DNA of 64,000 nucleotides from CAXPZW01 sp049594615 (GCA_049594615.1 JBMYJR010000007.1:22764-86763), one strand, 5' to 3'; shown: positions 18,064 to 27,511, counted from the first letter of the stretch. Numbers and translations are program-made. The notes: generated from the letters alone by a model not told the origin.

Positions 18064-18993
18064 TTATTTGGTAACCACCAGTTGCTGGGTAGCGTTGATG
18101 GTGTTCTCTTGGCGTACGTTCAGTGAGTAAACACCTGAAGCGAGGTCAGTGTTGATGATCAGTCGGTTGCCAGCAACCATTTGACCAGCAGCCACTTCTT
18201 GTGAGTAAACCACTTTACCTGAGAGGTCGTGTACGTCTACAGCGAGGTTGCCATTGGTGAAGTCAACAGCGCTGTTGAACTGTACGTTGATCTCGTTGCC
18301 CGTTACCGGATTCGGAAAGACTTGAAAAGCGTCAGCCGCTTGGATCTCGGTGGTAATGGCAATAGCGTTGTCTGCAGTGTTGCCTGCGCCGCTGGTGTTG
18401 CCTTCAAGAACTGCATTCTTGGTTGAGAACTCCAGACCGACGGCTTGCCACACGTTTTGATCAGCATCCCAACCCTGTACGTTGAGCACACCGTGGGCTT
18501 CACCAGCAGTGGTGAGTTGAGCGACAAGTACCAGCTTGCCTTCGCCGCGAGGAGCGCCCTGGCCCTCGGTGGGGATCACAAACAAAGCACCGTCCTCAAC
18601 ACGGAGGGCGTTGCCATCCTCAAAGCTGTCGGCTACGATGCCGGCCTCCCAGAGGTTGTTGTTCATATCGTCAGATGCACCGATGGTGATGTAGCTGTCG
18701 TAGTTGAGTGCAGGCTGGATATCCGCGATGGCCTCGTTGATGCCGGTCGAGGTGTGGTTGCCTAACTGGTTCTGGTAGAACGGTGCGGTAGACTCGATCT
18801 CGAGCGTATTGGTACCGTCAGCGAACACAGCATGGATCGAGTGATCCACGGTTGGCGCCTTCACGTAGACGCGGTAGGTGTTGCCCTCTACCAAACCCTT
18901 GTTGTCGATTTGTTTTACGACCACTGAGGCCGACTGAGCGGTGGCCATGCCAGCAGCAGCAAGAGCCAGGATGAAGGTGATTCCTTTTTTCAT
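18064..18993 (-). CDS. T9SS type A sorting-domain secreted protein
   Basis: This 309-aa secreted protein has a signal peptide ending AGMATAQ. The middle is a beta-rich region with acidic patches (DDMNNNLWEAGIVADSF) that I do not recognise. The C-terminus from about residue 230 is the T9SS type A sorting domain: FQVFPNPVTGNEINVQF, VDVHDLSGKVVYSQEV, INTDLASGVYSLNV. Such proteins cross the outer membrane by T9SS and are cleaved and anchored. An exact TATATTTG element 50 nt upstream and an A/C-rich leader suggest strong expression. Confidence 0.9.
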   Translation of the reverse strand: MKKGITFILALAAAGMATAQSASVVVKQIDNKGLVEGNTYRVYVKAPTVDHSIHAVFADGTNTLEIESTAPFYQNQLGNHTSTGINEAIADIQPALNYDSYITIGASDDMNNNLWEAGIVADSFEDGNALRVEDGALFVIPTEGQGAPRGEGKLVLVAQLTTAGEAHGVLNVQGWDADQNVWQAVGLEFSTKNAVLEGNTSGAGNTADNAIAITTEIQAADAFQVFPNPVTGNEINVQFNSAVDFTNGNLAVDVHDLSGKVVYSQEVAAGQMVAGNRLIINTDLASGVYSLNVRQENTINATQQLVVTK

Positions 18994-19417
18994 CGTTGTG
19001 GGTTTGAGGTTGTCGTTTTTGGTTTTATGAACTTCAGTTGTGACAAATATAGCGATTAAATCGTGCTGTTCATTGGCGAAACCCGCGTATTCAGCGAAAA
19101 ATGAGCCGTTGGTAGGATTCGTCGCGTAAACGGTAACCTAACCGTCATATTCGGTCCACGATGGAGACAAACGTTGTGCCAGAACACATGATCCCGTGCC
19201 CGGTTTTAGGCTGATCTGCACCGCTTGTTGCTCAAGGTACAAACATTGGTATGCACTTCCTCAGTCATTAGCGATCTCTTAACACTTGACAAACAACGCA
19301 GGTTAGAAGTGCTCCTCACTTAACCGATGGGGTGATTTTGGCAACGGATCATGTGGCCGTTGTAGGTAGTCCGAGGGCGGGTTCTTGTTATTTTCACCGC
19401 TCCCAACACCCCCTGGA
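18994..19417. other. Long intergenic region between divergent genes
   Basis: This 424-nt stretch separates the leftward T9SS cargo gene from rightward paaZ. It holds the cargo promoter at 19044-19051, a CATATTCG -7-like site near 19147 and a short inverted repeat (ACGGT, 6-nt gap, ACCGT) near 19130. No open frame with coding character and no RNA gene are evident. A regulator site for paaZ would be expected here, but I cannot identify one. Confidence 0.5.
19044..19051 (-). promoter_or_regulatory. -7 promoter element (TATATTTG)
   Basis: An exact TAnnTTTG element on the minus strand lies 50 nt before ATG 18993, leaving an A/C-rich untranslated leader. Confidence 0.65.
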
Positions 19418-21460
19418 ATGAAACTCGAGAACCTCGTGTGTGGAAATTGGATTGCTGGCGACGGCGACGGCCAATGGTTGCACAACGCCATCACCGGTGC
19501 ACAAGTGGCGTCTGCCAGTACTGCAGGCATCGATATCGAAAGCATGTACACCTACGCGCGCAAAACCGGCGCACCCAACCTGGCACGCATGACCTTCCAC
19601 GAACGTGGACGCATGCTCAAAGCGTTGGCGTTGTACCTGCTTGAACGCAAGGAACAGTTCTACACCCTCTCCTATGCCACGGGTGCCACACGTGTGGATT
19701 CGTGGATTGACATAGAAGGTGGAATCGGCAACCTGTTTGCCTACTCGAGTTTGCGCCGTCAATTCCCTGACATGCCATACTGTCTAGATGGGGATACGGC
19801 TCCGCTGAGCAAAAACGGCACCTTCCTTGGCCACCACATATTGGTGCCCAAGCGTGGGGTGGCGGTACACATCAACGCTTACAACTTCCCGATCTGGGGC
19901 ATGCTCGAAAAAGTGGCGGTCAACTGGATGGCGGGCATGCCAGCCATTGTTAAGCCTGCAACGGTGACCAGCTTTTTAACCGAAGCCATGGTCAAAGAGA
20001 TCCACGCCAGCGGCATCTTGCCTGAGGGCGCCCTGCAATTGGTATGTGGTTCAGCACGAAACCTGTTGGACTATGTGGATTCACAGGACGTGGTCACCTT
20101 CACCGGATCGGCCCACACTGGAAAGAAACTCAAGAGTCATGCGCGCGTTTTGGATCAAGCCGTGCCTTTCAATATGGAGGCCGACAGCTTGAACTGCGCA
20201 GTACTCGGCCCCGACGCCACACCGGATACCGAAGAGTTTGGACTGTTCATCAAAGAGGTACGCAAAGAAATGACGGTCAAGTGCGGTCAAAAGTGTACCG
20301 CCGTGCGCCGCATCATGGTGCCCGAACACATGGTGGAAGACGTGCAAATCGCACTCGGACAGCAACTGGCCAAAACCACCGTGGGTGACCCGCAAGTCGA
20401 GGGTGTCCGCATGGGCGCACTCGCAGGCCTGGACCAACGTGAAGAAGTCCTCGCGCAAATCGACAAGCTCATGGCCGAGCAACAAGTCGTGTACGGCAAT
20501 GTGGACCAAGTGGAAGTCACCGGCGCCGAAGCCGAGAAAGGCGCCTTCCTCTCGCCCATCCTCATGCGCAACGACGATCCGTTCAACAAAACCGCAGTGC
20601 ACGACATCGAAGCCTTTGGACCGGTCAGCACCATCCTGCCCTACAAGACCCTTGACGAAGCTGCAGAGCTCGCACGTATGGGCAAAGGCTCACTGGTGTG
20701 CAGCATCGCCACCCACAACCGCGATCACGCCCGTGACTTTGTGTTGGGAGCAGCATCCCACCACGGACGTGTGTTGGTGCTCAACCGCGACTGCGCCAAA
20801 GAATCCACCGGCCACGGCTCCCCCATGCCGCTGCTGGTCCATGGGGGACCTGGACGCGCAGGTGGCGGCGAAGAAATGGGCGGCATCCGCGGAGTGAAGC
20901 ACTACATGCAGCGCACCGCCATCCAAGGCTCGCCTGATATGCTTACACACATTGGCCAGCGCTACCTACCAGGAGCCAGCCGTCCCGAAAGCGACACGCA
21001 CGTGTTTCGCAAGCACTTTGAAGAACTGGAAGTGGGCGATACCGTCTACACCCACGGGCATACCGTCAGTGATGCGGACATCGTGAACTTTGCCAACGTC
21101 AGCGGCGACAACTTCTACGCCCACATGGATGCCACCAGCTTGGAGGGCACCATCTTTGAACAACGCGTGGCTCATGGTTACTTTGTGCTCTCGAAAGCTG
21201 CAGGTTTGTTTGTCGACCCCAAGAAAGGACCGGTACTGCTGAACTATGGGTTGGAGGACTGCCGCTTCACCAAGCCGGTGTATCCGGGCATGACGCTCAA
21301 GGTGAAATTCACCGTCAAAGAGAAAGTCAACCAAGAAACCCGCTCAGAGGAGGACATTCCCAAGGGCATTGTCAAGTTCCAGGTAGACGTGGTGGACGAA
21401 ACCGACGAAACCGTGGCACTGGCAACCATTCTGACCATGGTGCGTAAACGCGAAGCGTGA
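19418..21460 (+). CDS. paaZ: Bifunctional PaaZ: oxepin-CoA hydrolase / semialdehyde dehydrogenase
   Basis: This 680-aa fusion matches the usual PaaZ length. The N-terminal aldehyde dehydrogenase has the general-base NMEADS near residue 257 and the catalytic cysteine in CGQKCTA near 293. The C-terminal MaoC-like hydratase has FANVSGDNFYAHMD near 556-569. In phenylacetate degradation it opens the oxepin-CoA ring and oxidises the aldehyde product. ATG 19418 gives the usual N-terminus. The other paa genes are not in this window. The stop overlaps an S41 peptidase gene (GTGA). Confidence 0.93.
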   Translation: MKLENLVCGNWIAGDGDGQWLHNAITGAQVASASTAGIDIESMYTYARKTGAPNLARMTFHERGRMLKALALYLLERKEQFYTLSYATGATRVDSWIDIEGGIGNLFAYSSLRRQFPDMPYCLDGDTAPLSKNGTFLGHHILVPKRGVAVHINAYNFPIWGMLEKVAVNWMAGMPAIVKPATVTSFLTEAMVKEIHASGILPEGALQLVCGSARNLLDYVDSQDVVTFTGSAHTGKKLKSHARVLDQAVPFNMEADSLNCAVLGPDATPDTEEFGLFIKEVRKEMTVKCGQKCTAVRRIMVPEHMVEDVQIALGQQLAKTTVGDPQVEGVRMGALAGLDQREEVLAQIDKLMAEQQVVYGNVDQVEVTGAEAEKGAFLSPILMRNDDPFNKTAVHDIEAFGPVSTILPYKTLDEAAELARMGKGSLVCSIATHNRDHARDFVLGAASHHGRVLVLNRDCAKESTGHGSPMPLLVHGGPGRAGGGEEMGGIRGVKHYMQRTAIQGSPDMLTHIGQRYLPGASRPESDTHVFRKHFEELEVGDTVYTHGHTVSDADIVNFANVSGDNFYAHMDATSLEGTIFEQRVAHGYFVLSKAAGLFVDPKKGPVLLNYGLEDCRFTKPVYPGMTLKVKFTVKEKVNQETRSEEDIPKGIVKFQVDVVDETDETVALATILTMVRKREA

Positions 21461-22896
21461 GATTGATCCTGACCGGGGCTGCACTGTTGAGCGGCCTGTT
21501 GCTTTCCGCCCAAACCCTGCGCACCGATACCTTGATGGCACCGGCCATGTTGACCGACCTGGACAGCATTGCCGAATTGGTTGCGACCACTCATGTGGAC
21601 CCTACCTATTACGCCTCGGAGGTCGCGTGGCAAAATGCGCTGGAATGGGCCGAGCACACCTGCTCCCAACCCTTGACCCGCGCCGAATGGGCTTCGGTGG
21701 TAGCGCGCCTGCTGCGCACCTTGGAAGACTCGCACACCTACCTCAATTTTGGCAGTCTGATCAAGGCCTCGCAAGCCGACCTGCCTTGGACCGTTGACCT
21801 GACCTTTGCCGCCGAAAACGACACGGTGTACGTGGTCAAAGACCTCTCAGGCCAACTCGAGCCGGGCACCCAAGTGTTGCGCTGGAACACGCTGCCCATG
21901 AGTCAGGCGTTGAGCGACGTGCGCAATTACGGCATTCGAGAAGGTGCAAGCACCCATGCCAGCGAGGCGGTACACCAAGTGCTGCTCGGCAACCTATTGC
22001 CTCTCCTGGTTCCTGTGGACTCCACCAATGCGTTGGAGGTGTTGATCGACGGCACCCCCGCCTCCATTTCTTACAATGCACGCAACGCCTCGGCCAAACG
22101 GTCGCGCAAGGAGCTTCCAGATGCACCTCCCACGTGGAGCTTGGAAATGGAAGGCAGCCATGCTATGTTAAAGGTGCGCTCATTTTCTTCGGGCGGCACG
22201 GGCGCCTACTACCGTTTCCTTCGCAAGAGCTTTAAGCAGTTGGAAAAAGTAGGTGTCGAGCACCTCGTGCTTGACATCCGCCAAAATACCGGCGGTTCCT
22301 CGGGACGCATGGAGGCGCTGATGCGCTTCGTACTTGCCGACTCGTTGGCCATCCCCAACCGCATCGCGGTGCTTCAGAGCCCCAATAGCAAGGCCCTTTT
22401 GGAAAGCAAAGCCGGACGGATCAAACTCTGGCTGATGCGGCGCATGGCCAAACATGACGAACAAGTGGCGCACTACCTGCGCATGCGAGAACTGCCGATT
22501 GGTGCACGCGACACATTGGTGTACACTGCCAAACCTCCCATCGAAAAACACCGGTTTGACGGCAAGTGCTATTTGCTCATGGATGGCCTTTCGGGATCGG
22601 CATCGGTGAGTATGGCAAGTGTGTTTCGCCAGTATGACCGCGGACTGATTTTGGGCACACCTTGTTTGGGTCCGATGTCTGGTACATGGGGCAACCCAGC
22701 AACGGTGCACCTTCCTGAGACTGAATTGGACATTGTGGTTAGCACCCTGCGCTTTGACGCCACGGGCCACTTTGACCGCACGCCTACTTCCATCCTGCCT
22801 GATCAATGGTTGGCCCCCACCCGCATGGATGTGGCTGCGGGCACCGATGTTTGCTTGGACTTTGTGGATGCCTTACTGGCGATTCCTACGCCTTAA
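21457..22896 (+). CDS. Secreted S41 family (C-terminal processing) peptidase
   Basis: This 479-aa protein has a signal peptide (ILTGAALLSGLLLSAQ). The central region carries S41 features: LEDSHTYLNF, HLVLDIRQNTGGSSG and the probable nucleophile region DGLSGSASVSMAS. A canonical PDZ domain is not clear; residues 130-215 may be a degenerate one. It likely acts in the periplasm or at the outer membrane. Start GTG 21457 overlaps the paaZ stop, yet there is no obvious functional tie to phenylacetate. Its TAA overlaps the convergent DUF1599 stop by 4 nt. Confidence 0.85.
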   Translation: MRLILTGAALLSGLLLSAQTLRTDTLMAPAMLTDLDSIAELVATTHVDPTYYASEVAWQNALEWAEHTCSQPLTRAEWASVVARLLRTLEDSHTYLNFGSLIKASQADLPWTVDLTFAAENDTVYVVKDLSGQLEPGTQVLRWNTLPMSQALSDVRNYGIREGASTHASEAVHQVLLGNLLPLLVPVDSTNALEVLIDGTPASISYNARNASAKRSRKELPDAPPTWSLEMEGSHAMLKVRSFSSGGTGAYYRFLRKSFKQLEKVGVEHLVLDIRQNTGGSSGRMEALMRFVLADSLAIPNRIAVLQSPNSKALLESKAGRIKLWLMRRMAKHDEQVAHYLRMRELPIGARDTLVYTAKPPIEKHRFDGKCYLLMDGLSGSASVSMASVFRQYDRGLILGTPCLGPMSGTWGNPATVHLPETELDIVVSTLRFDATGHFDRTPTSILPDQWLAPTRMDVAAGTDVCLDFVDALLAIPTP

Positions 22897-23453
22897 GAAT
22901 AGGCGCTTCCCTCTTCGATTTTAATCAGCGCAAACACCGCGTAATTAAGCATATCCTGGTAGTTGGCGTCGATGCCCTCGCTGACCAAGGTCTGGCCCGC
23001 GTTACCTTCGATTTGCTTGACACGCAAAAGCTTCATCAAAATCAGGTCGGTAAATGACCCCACGCGCATGTCGCGCCAGGCCTCGCCGTAATCGTGGTTT
23101 TTGGCCAGCATGAGATCGCGGGTGGCGGTGACGTACTTGTCGTACAGGTCCACCACCTCTGTTGGGTCCATTTCTTGGGGCGCATCTTCGGGCAGGTCCA
23201 ATTGGATCAGGGCCATGATGCAGTAGTTCACAATGCCTACGAATTCGGGCTCAATGCCTTCGCCGACCTTGCTGGTTCCGGTCTCCTCCAAGGTGCGGAT
23301 GCGTTGGGCTTTGATGAAGATTTGGTCGGTGAGTGACGGGGTGCGCAACACGCGCCAAGCAGTGCCGTAGTCGCGGGTTTTCTTCTCAAACAGTCTGCGG
23401 CAGCGATCGATGGCTGCGTCGTATTGTTTTCGGGTATGCTGAGGGTCTTCCAT
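22893..23453 (-). CDS. DUF1599 domain protein
   Basis: This 186-aa protein is made of two similar halves, which is the DUF1599 layout. The first has CRRLFEKKTRDYGTAWRVLR and the second RDLMLAKNHDYGEAWRDMR; each is followed by LTDQIFIKAQRI or FTDLILMKLLRV and then NYCIMALIQL or NYAVFALIKI. The family is widespread in Bacteroidota and often sits next to folP, as here, where folP is divergent with only 35 nt between starts. Function unknown. No signal peptide, so cytoplasmic. Confidence 0.88.
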   Translation of the reverse strand: MEDPQHTRKQYDAAIDRCRRLFEKKTRDYGTAWRVLRTPSLTDQIFIKAQRIRTLEETGTSKVGEGIEPEFVGIVNYCIMALIQLDLPEDAPQEMDPTEVVDLYDKYVTATRDLMLAKNHDYGEAWRDMRVGSFTDLILMKLLRVKQIEGNAGQTLVSEGIDANYQDMLNYAVFALIKIEEGSAYS

Positions 23454-23488
23454 AAAAGGAGTGTCCGAATTTTCTTTCTTGCAAGTTT

Positions 23489-24343
23489 ATGGACTCCCAG
23501 CCGCAACCTCAGCCTTGGAGCCTCAACTGCCGCGGAAAGTTGCTCACATTCTCCGAGCCGGCAGTCATGGGTATCCTCAACCTCACGCCCGACTCCTTCT
23601 TTGATGGCAGTCGCATTTCCGACGCCGAAAAGGCCGCAGAGCGCGCCACCGAGATGCTGAAACAAGGCACGGACATCCTGGACTTGGGCGCACAATCGAG
23701 CCGCCCGGGAGCCGAGATCATTGGCCCCGACGCCGAATGGGAACGCCTCGCTCCTGCATTGCGAACCATCCGTGCGGCGCATCCTGAGGCCGTGTTGTCC
23801 ATCGACACCTTCCACGCCTCGGTGGCCGAGCGTTCGCTAGATGCAGGCGCCGACATGATCAACGACATTTCCGCCGGGGACTTGGACCCCGAGATGCACG
23901 CCGTAGTTGCGCGTCACCGGTGTCCGTATGTATTCATGCACATGCGTGGCACCCCGAAAACCATGCAAACCCTCACCGAGTATGACAACGTGGTGGGCGA
24001 TGTTTTTTTGGCCCTGGGCCACCGTTTGCGCGTGCTCCGTGAAAAAGGGCTGGTCGACCTCATTGCCGACCCCGGCTTTGGTTTTGGCAAAACCATGGAG
24101 CAAAACTGGACGCTGCTTCGCCACCTGCGTCACTTCGGTCAATTGGGTGTGCCCGTATTGGCAGGCGTGAGCCGCAAATCCATGGTTTATAAGTTGCTCG
24201 ACATCACACCCCAAGAGAGTTTGCCCGCCACCTCGGCAGCCCACATGGTCGCCTTGCAACAGGGGGCCCAACTGTTGCGCGTACACGATGTGGCCGAAGC
24301 CGTGCAAGTGCGCCGCATGTTCCTCCAACTTCAACCGGCATGA
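23489..24343 (+). CDS. folP: Dihydropteroate synthase
   Basis: This 284-aa enzyme joins p-aminobenzoate to 6-hydroxymethyl-7,8-dihydropterin diphosphate in folate synthesis, and is the sulfonamide target. Hallmarks are MGILNLTPDSFFDGS, DLGAQSSRPGA (usually GGQS/GGES-type), NDISAGDLDPEM, YVFMHMRGTPKTMQ, DPGFGFGKTMEQN and GVSRKSMVYKLL. It is divergent from DUF1599 and overlaps the BASS transporter gene in an ATGA. Confidence 0.95.
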   Translation: MDSQPQPQPWSLNCRGKLLTFSEPAVMGILNLTPDSFFDGSRISDAEKAAERATEMLKQGTDILDLGAQSSRPGAEIIGPDAEWERLAPALRTIRAAHPEAVLSIDTFHASVAERSLDAGADMINDISAGDLDPEMHAVVARHRCPYVFMHMRGTPKTMQTLTEYDNVVGDVFLALGHRLRVLREKGLVDLIADPGFGFGKTMEQNWTLLRHLRHFGQLGVPVLAGVSRKSMVYKLLDITPQESLPATSAAHMVALQQGAQLLRVHDVAEAVQVRRMFLQLQPA

Positions 24344-25239
24344 ACACCGAAGCCGTCCTTCATTTTTCGCCTGCAAGCCTGCAATCGCTGAATGCGGCCA
24401 TATTCCTGATCATGTTCGGGGTGGCGCTCAACCTCAAGTCCGAGCACTTCAAACTTCTGTTTACCCAACCCAAACCAGTGCTGACCGGATTGCTGAGCCA
24501 ATTGTTGGTCTTGCCTGCATTGACTGCCGGCCTGGTGTGGGTGCTCAAACCCGACCCTGACTTGGCCATGGGCATGTTGCTGGTGGCGAGCTGCCCGGGA
24601 GGAAGCGTATCCAATTTCTTCTCGTTGGTAGCTGGCGGCAATCTGGCCTTGAGCGTGAGCCTGAGCGCAGTCACTACCTTGACCGCGGCGCTCCTCACCC
24701 CACTGAGTTTTGGACTGTGGTCTTCGCTGGTGATGCCGACCGAGGCGGCTGCCTTTTCGTTGTCGTTCTTGGGTTTGGTGCAAACCATGGTGATCATCCT
24801 GTTGGCGCCCGTGGCCTTGGGTCTTTTGGTGCAGCGCTACTTCCCGGCCACCTCGCAAAAGCTCAAGCCTTGGTTCTCGACCGGGAGTTTTGTGGTGCTC
24901 TTGGCCATCATTGGCGTGGCCTTCTGGAACAACCGCGCCTTGTTTGCCGGTGCGATTGAGCGCATCTTTTTGCTGGTGCTCCTGCACAACGGATTGGCCC
25001 TGCTCAGCGGTTACTTGTTGGCCAAAGTTCTGGGCAACCGTAAGCGCGATTGCCGCACAGTAGCCATTGAAACCGGCATCCAGAATTCAGGGCTGGGGCT
25101 GATCATCGTCTTCAGCTTCTTTGGGGGGAACAGCGGCATGGGCATGGTGGCCGCATGGTGGGGCATCTGGCACATCGTCAGCGGCAGCACGGTTGCCACC
25201 TTCTGGAAACGACGGCCCATTCAGTCAACGGTGAAGTAG
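24340..25239 (+). CDS. Bile acid:sodium symporter (BASS) family transporter
   Basis: This 299-aa protein has about nine or ten hydrophobic helices and the BASS-family motifs CPGGSVSNFFSLVAGGNLALS near residue 85 and ETGIQNSGLGLIIVFSFFGGN near residue 247. These form the two sodium-binding crossovers. Members import organic anions with Na+, for example bile acids or small organic acids. The substrate is unknown. It is coupled to folP by ATGA, so a pterin or folate-related substrate is conceivable but unproven. The 3' end overlaps the convergent gene by 19 nt. Confidence 0.9.
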   Translation: MNTEAVLHFSPASLQSLNAAIFLIMFGVALNLKSEHFKLLFTQPKPVLTGLLSQLLVLPALTAGLVWVLKPDPDLAMGMLLVASCPGGSVSNFFSLVAGGNLALSVSLSAVTTLTAALLTPLSFGLWSSLVMPTEAAAFSLSFLGLVQTMVIILLAPVALGLLVQRYFPATSQKLKPWFSTGSFVVLLAIIGVAFWNNRALFAGAIERIFLLVLLHNGLALLSGYLLAKVLGNRKRDCRTVAIETGIQNSGLGLIIVFSFFGGNSGMGMVAAWWGIWHIVSGSTVATFWKRRPIQSTVK

Positions 25240-25595
25240 CGCTCGGCGCGTTGGTTGGCAGTCCGGAACACGCAGGTGTAGCTGCCGGGCTTGAGCTCGG
25301 TGGCGATGTCCATCAAGTGTTCGCCCGCTTGCAACTCCCCGTCAAAAATGACCGATGGAGTGGGGTCGCCATCCCTTTGAATGGACACAGTGACGTAGCA
25401 CGCCTCAGGCACTTCGATGCCCACGCGCCACACATCGTCTTCAAAGCGCACCTCTGCGTCTTGAAAGTGCACAAACTTGCGTGCAGCCTCGTCCTTGCCA
25501 AGCACAACAAGCAGTCGACGGTACAGGATGTACACCAGGAAGAGGATCAAGGTGATCAGCAGAATGTTGGTCAAGTAGTCTTGGGTGGTCTTCAT
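25221..25595 (-). CDS. Hypothetical membrane-anchored protein
   Basis: This 124-aa protein has an N-terminal membrane segment (ILLITLILFLVYILYRRLLVVLG) followed by a beta-rich domain (ARKFVHFQDAEVRFEDDVWRVGIEV, YVTVSIQRDG, GSYTCVFRTANQRAERYF). The soluble part looks like a small Ig-like domain. I choose ATG 25595, just after the stop of the upstream DUF493 gene. Function unknown; probable co-transcription with DUF493. Confidence 0.65.
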   Translation of the reverse strand: MKTTQDYLTNILLITLILFLVYILYRRLLVVLGKDEAARKFVHFQDAEVRFEDDVWRVGIEVPEACYVTVSIQRDGDPTPSVIFDGELQAGEHLMDIATELKPGSYTCVFRTANQRAERYFTVD

Positions 25596-25596
25596 T

Positions 25597-25869
25597 TCAC
25601 AAGGCAATCACTCCTTCAATGGCGGTGGCGTTGGTGTAGCGGTCAAAAATGGTGTCTGGATCTACAATGAGCTCCTTGACCGTGATCGAAACGTAGTTGC
25701 CTTTCCTGCTTTCTTTGGAGGAAAACTGGGCGCTTTCGTCAAACAGAGTGCGCAGCTTGGTGAGCTTTTCTTCCTCGGGTTTGAGGATGAATTTGAAGGT
25801 GTAAACGGCCGGCCAGTGGTGTACGGCATTGAGTTTGGCCAGCAATTCTTCGCGGCGTTGGGGATCCAT
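25597..25869 (-). CDS. DUF493 family protein (YbeD-like)
   Basis: This 90-aa protein matches the DUF493 ferredoxin-like fold: EELLAKLNAVHHWPAVYTFKFI, LFDESAQFSSKESRKGNYVSITV and an ending in IEGVIAL. These small proteins are common in Bacteroidota with unknown function and resemble ACT-type regulators. ATG 25869 is favoured over the longer frame because an exact TATCTTTG element ends 5 nt upstream and family members begin close to this point. Confidence 0.85.
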   Translation of the reverse strand: MDPQRREELLAKLNAVHHWPAVYTFKFILKPEEEKLTKLRTLFDESAQFSSKESRKGNYVSITVKELIVDPDTIFDRYTNATAIEGVIAL

Positions 25870-25874
25870 ACCTG

Positions 25875-25882
25875 CAAAGATA
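25875..25882 (-). promoter_or_regulatory. -7 promoter element (TATCTTTG) 5 nt before ATG
   Basis: An exact TAnnTTTG element on the minus strand has only 5 nt between its last base and ATG 25869. It decides the start of the DUF493 gene and implies a leaderless mRNA. Confidence 0.7.
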
Positions 25883-25897
25883 CGTGGGATGACTTTC

Positions 25898-26236
25898 TTA
25901 GCAGGGCTCTGCGGCCTTTTCTGCGACATCCATCAAACCGGAAAATGCCTCGAATGCAGAGCGAAACTGGTTGAGCACTTCCCAATTGATGCAGTAGCAC
26001 GACTTGGGGCCGAAAATGCGCCCCTTGATCAATCCCGCTTTTTTCAGTTCGCGCAAGTGCTGAGACACCGTTGACTGCGCCAAAGGCACGATGCCTACAA
26101 TCTCGCCGCAAATGCATTCCCCGCGCTCGGCCAACACCTTGAGAATGGCTACCCGAGCCGGGTGTCCAATCGCTTTGGCAAACTGAGACAACTGGACGTC
26201 ATCTAGGTGAAAATCGGTGTACCTGGGAGCTGCCAT
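25898..26236 (-). CDS. ArsR/SmtB family transcriptional regulator
   Basis: This 112-aa winged-helix regulator starts at ATG 26236. The N-terminal half has AIGHPARVAILKVLAE and then ECICGEIV, which aligns with the ELCVCDL metal-site helix of ArsR and SmtB; two cysteines are present there. The recognition helix is STVSQHLRELKKAGLI, and C-terminal cysteines (KSCYCINW) could add metal ligands. The neighbours (DUF493, membrane protein) do not suggest metal efflux. The gene is divergent from the secreted protein at 26387, a possible target. Confidence 0.9.
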   Translation of the reverse strand: MAAPRYTDFHLDDVQLSQFAKAIGHPARVAILKVLAERGECICGEIVGIVPLAQSTVSQHLRELKKAGLIKGRIFGPKSCYCINWEVLNQFRSAFEAFSGLMDVAEKAAEPC

Positions 26237-26386
26237 AGCGATGGGTTTACGCTGCAATATAAAATGCCAAAAACCCAACAGAAACGCCCTGCAGGTGGAT
26301 TTACACATTCATAACACTGACACAATCTTTCGGGGGCGGTGAACCGATTCCTACCTTGCGTGTACTGGTCACCAAACACCCCTACC

Positions 26387-27508
26387 ATGAGGCATCTGCA
26401 TCTTCTTCTTTGGACGGTTTTGATTGCCGCCAGTGCCACCGCACAGGTGCAGTCCGATGCGCGGGTCAACTCCGAATCCACCTACCGCACCCGGAGCATC
26501 GAATCGTTGCCTCCTACGCAAGCCGAAGCGGCCATGAACGTAGCGGCCGAGCCCAGCCCCGCCCCCAGCTACTTGCTGGACCAATACCGCTTGGAGCGTC
26601 GCAGCCGCTATTCGCAGTCAGGTCGTGCGCTTTCAGGACGCGATCATAACGCTTTGGATGCGCAACTGGCCGCCATGGAACAAGCGTGCGGCAACACCCC
26701 TGCGTATGCCTTTGCGCATTGGGAGCACAACGGCTTTTTGAAACAGGATTACCAGACCCTAAAACAAGTGTCTGCCACCGTAGCGGACGCCTCGCTTTCC
26801 GCTTTGGATCGCACTTTGGCAGATGCGGTCCATGCCGCCATTTACAGCGACGACTCCGCTTTGGAACAAGCGCTGGCCTCCATGTCCACCCAGCACAGTT
26901 TTGCGCCAGCAAGCAGCACCCTGCAAAAGAATGCGCTGCACAGCGCTCAGGCCAACAGCATCATGATCACCCACGGATTTGAGGACACCTTTGCGCTCTT
27001 GCAACACCAACGCGCTGGACTGCGTAAGGACGTGCTGGTGGTACACCTGGATTGGCTGCGCAACCCGGACTATGCCCAGCGGATCTACCAGCAAGTGGGA
27101 GCGGTATACGCACCGGCAACAGGGCCGGACGATCATTTGAAAGCCTTGGTCAAGGCCGCTCAACTCAGCACAAGACCATTCTACTTGTCCACCACCTTGC
27201 CCGCCCAGGCCTTAAAACGTTTTGATGGAGACCTCTACCCTGAAGGCGTACTCCTGCGTTGCCACAAACCACTGGCCTTTGACAACATTCTGGCCACGGT
27301 CACCTGGTGGGAACAACGTGCAGACCGTTCCCACATCCAATCCGGAGCGGCCATCAACCGGAACTACCTCATCGCCCTGGCGGTGTTGAACAACTTCTAC
27401 ACCGCCGGCGGCGAACAGGAAAAAGCGCGCGAATTGCAAGGGCTGCTGCAGGCCCTCACCCCGAGCAGCGAACAACAAAGCAGAGTCAAGCAAGTGACCA
27501 CCTACTGA
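26387..27508 (+). CDS. Secreted protein with DUF2723 C-terminal-like module
   Basis: This 373-aa protein has a signal peptide (LLLWTVLIAASATAQ) and no other membrane span. Residues 185-290 contain ANSIMITHGFEDTFALL, LRKDVLVVHLDWLRNPDY and RPFYLSTTLPAQ followed by YPEGVLLR. This order matches the soluble C-terminal region of DUF2723 (TMEM260-type) proteins, where 'A.L.T.GDNDTFPLWY', 'GIRTDVRVVNLSLL' and 'KP.YF..T' occur. The membrane transferase part is absent. It lies 3 nt upstream of an ECF sigma gene, suggesting a stress or envelope-sensing operon. Confidence 0.55.
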   Translation: MRHLHLLLWTVLIAASATAQVQSDARVNSESTYRTRSIESLPPTQAEAAMNVAAEPSPAPSYLLDQYRLERRSRYSQSGRALSGRDHNALDAQLAAMEQACGNTPAYAFAHWEHNGFLKQDYQTLKQVSATVADASLSALDRTLADAVHAAIYSDDSALEQALASMSTQHSFAPASSTLQKNALHSAQANSIMITHGFEDTFALLQHQRAGLRKDVLVVHLDWLRNPDYAQRIYQQVGAVYAPATGPDDHLKALVKAAQLSTRPFYLSTTLPAQALKRFDGDLYPEGVLLRCHKPLAFDNILATVTWWEQRADRSHIQSGAAINRNYLIALAVLNNFYTAGGEQEKARELQGLLQALTPSSEQQSRVKQVTTY

Positions 27509-27511
27509 CCC

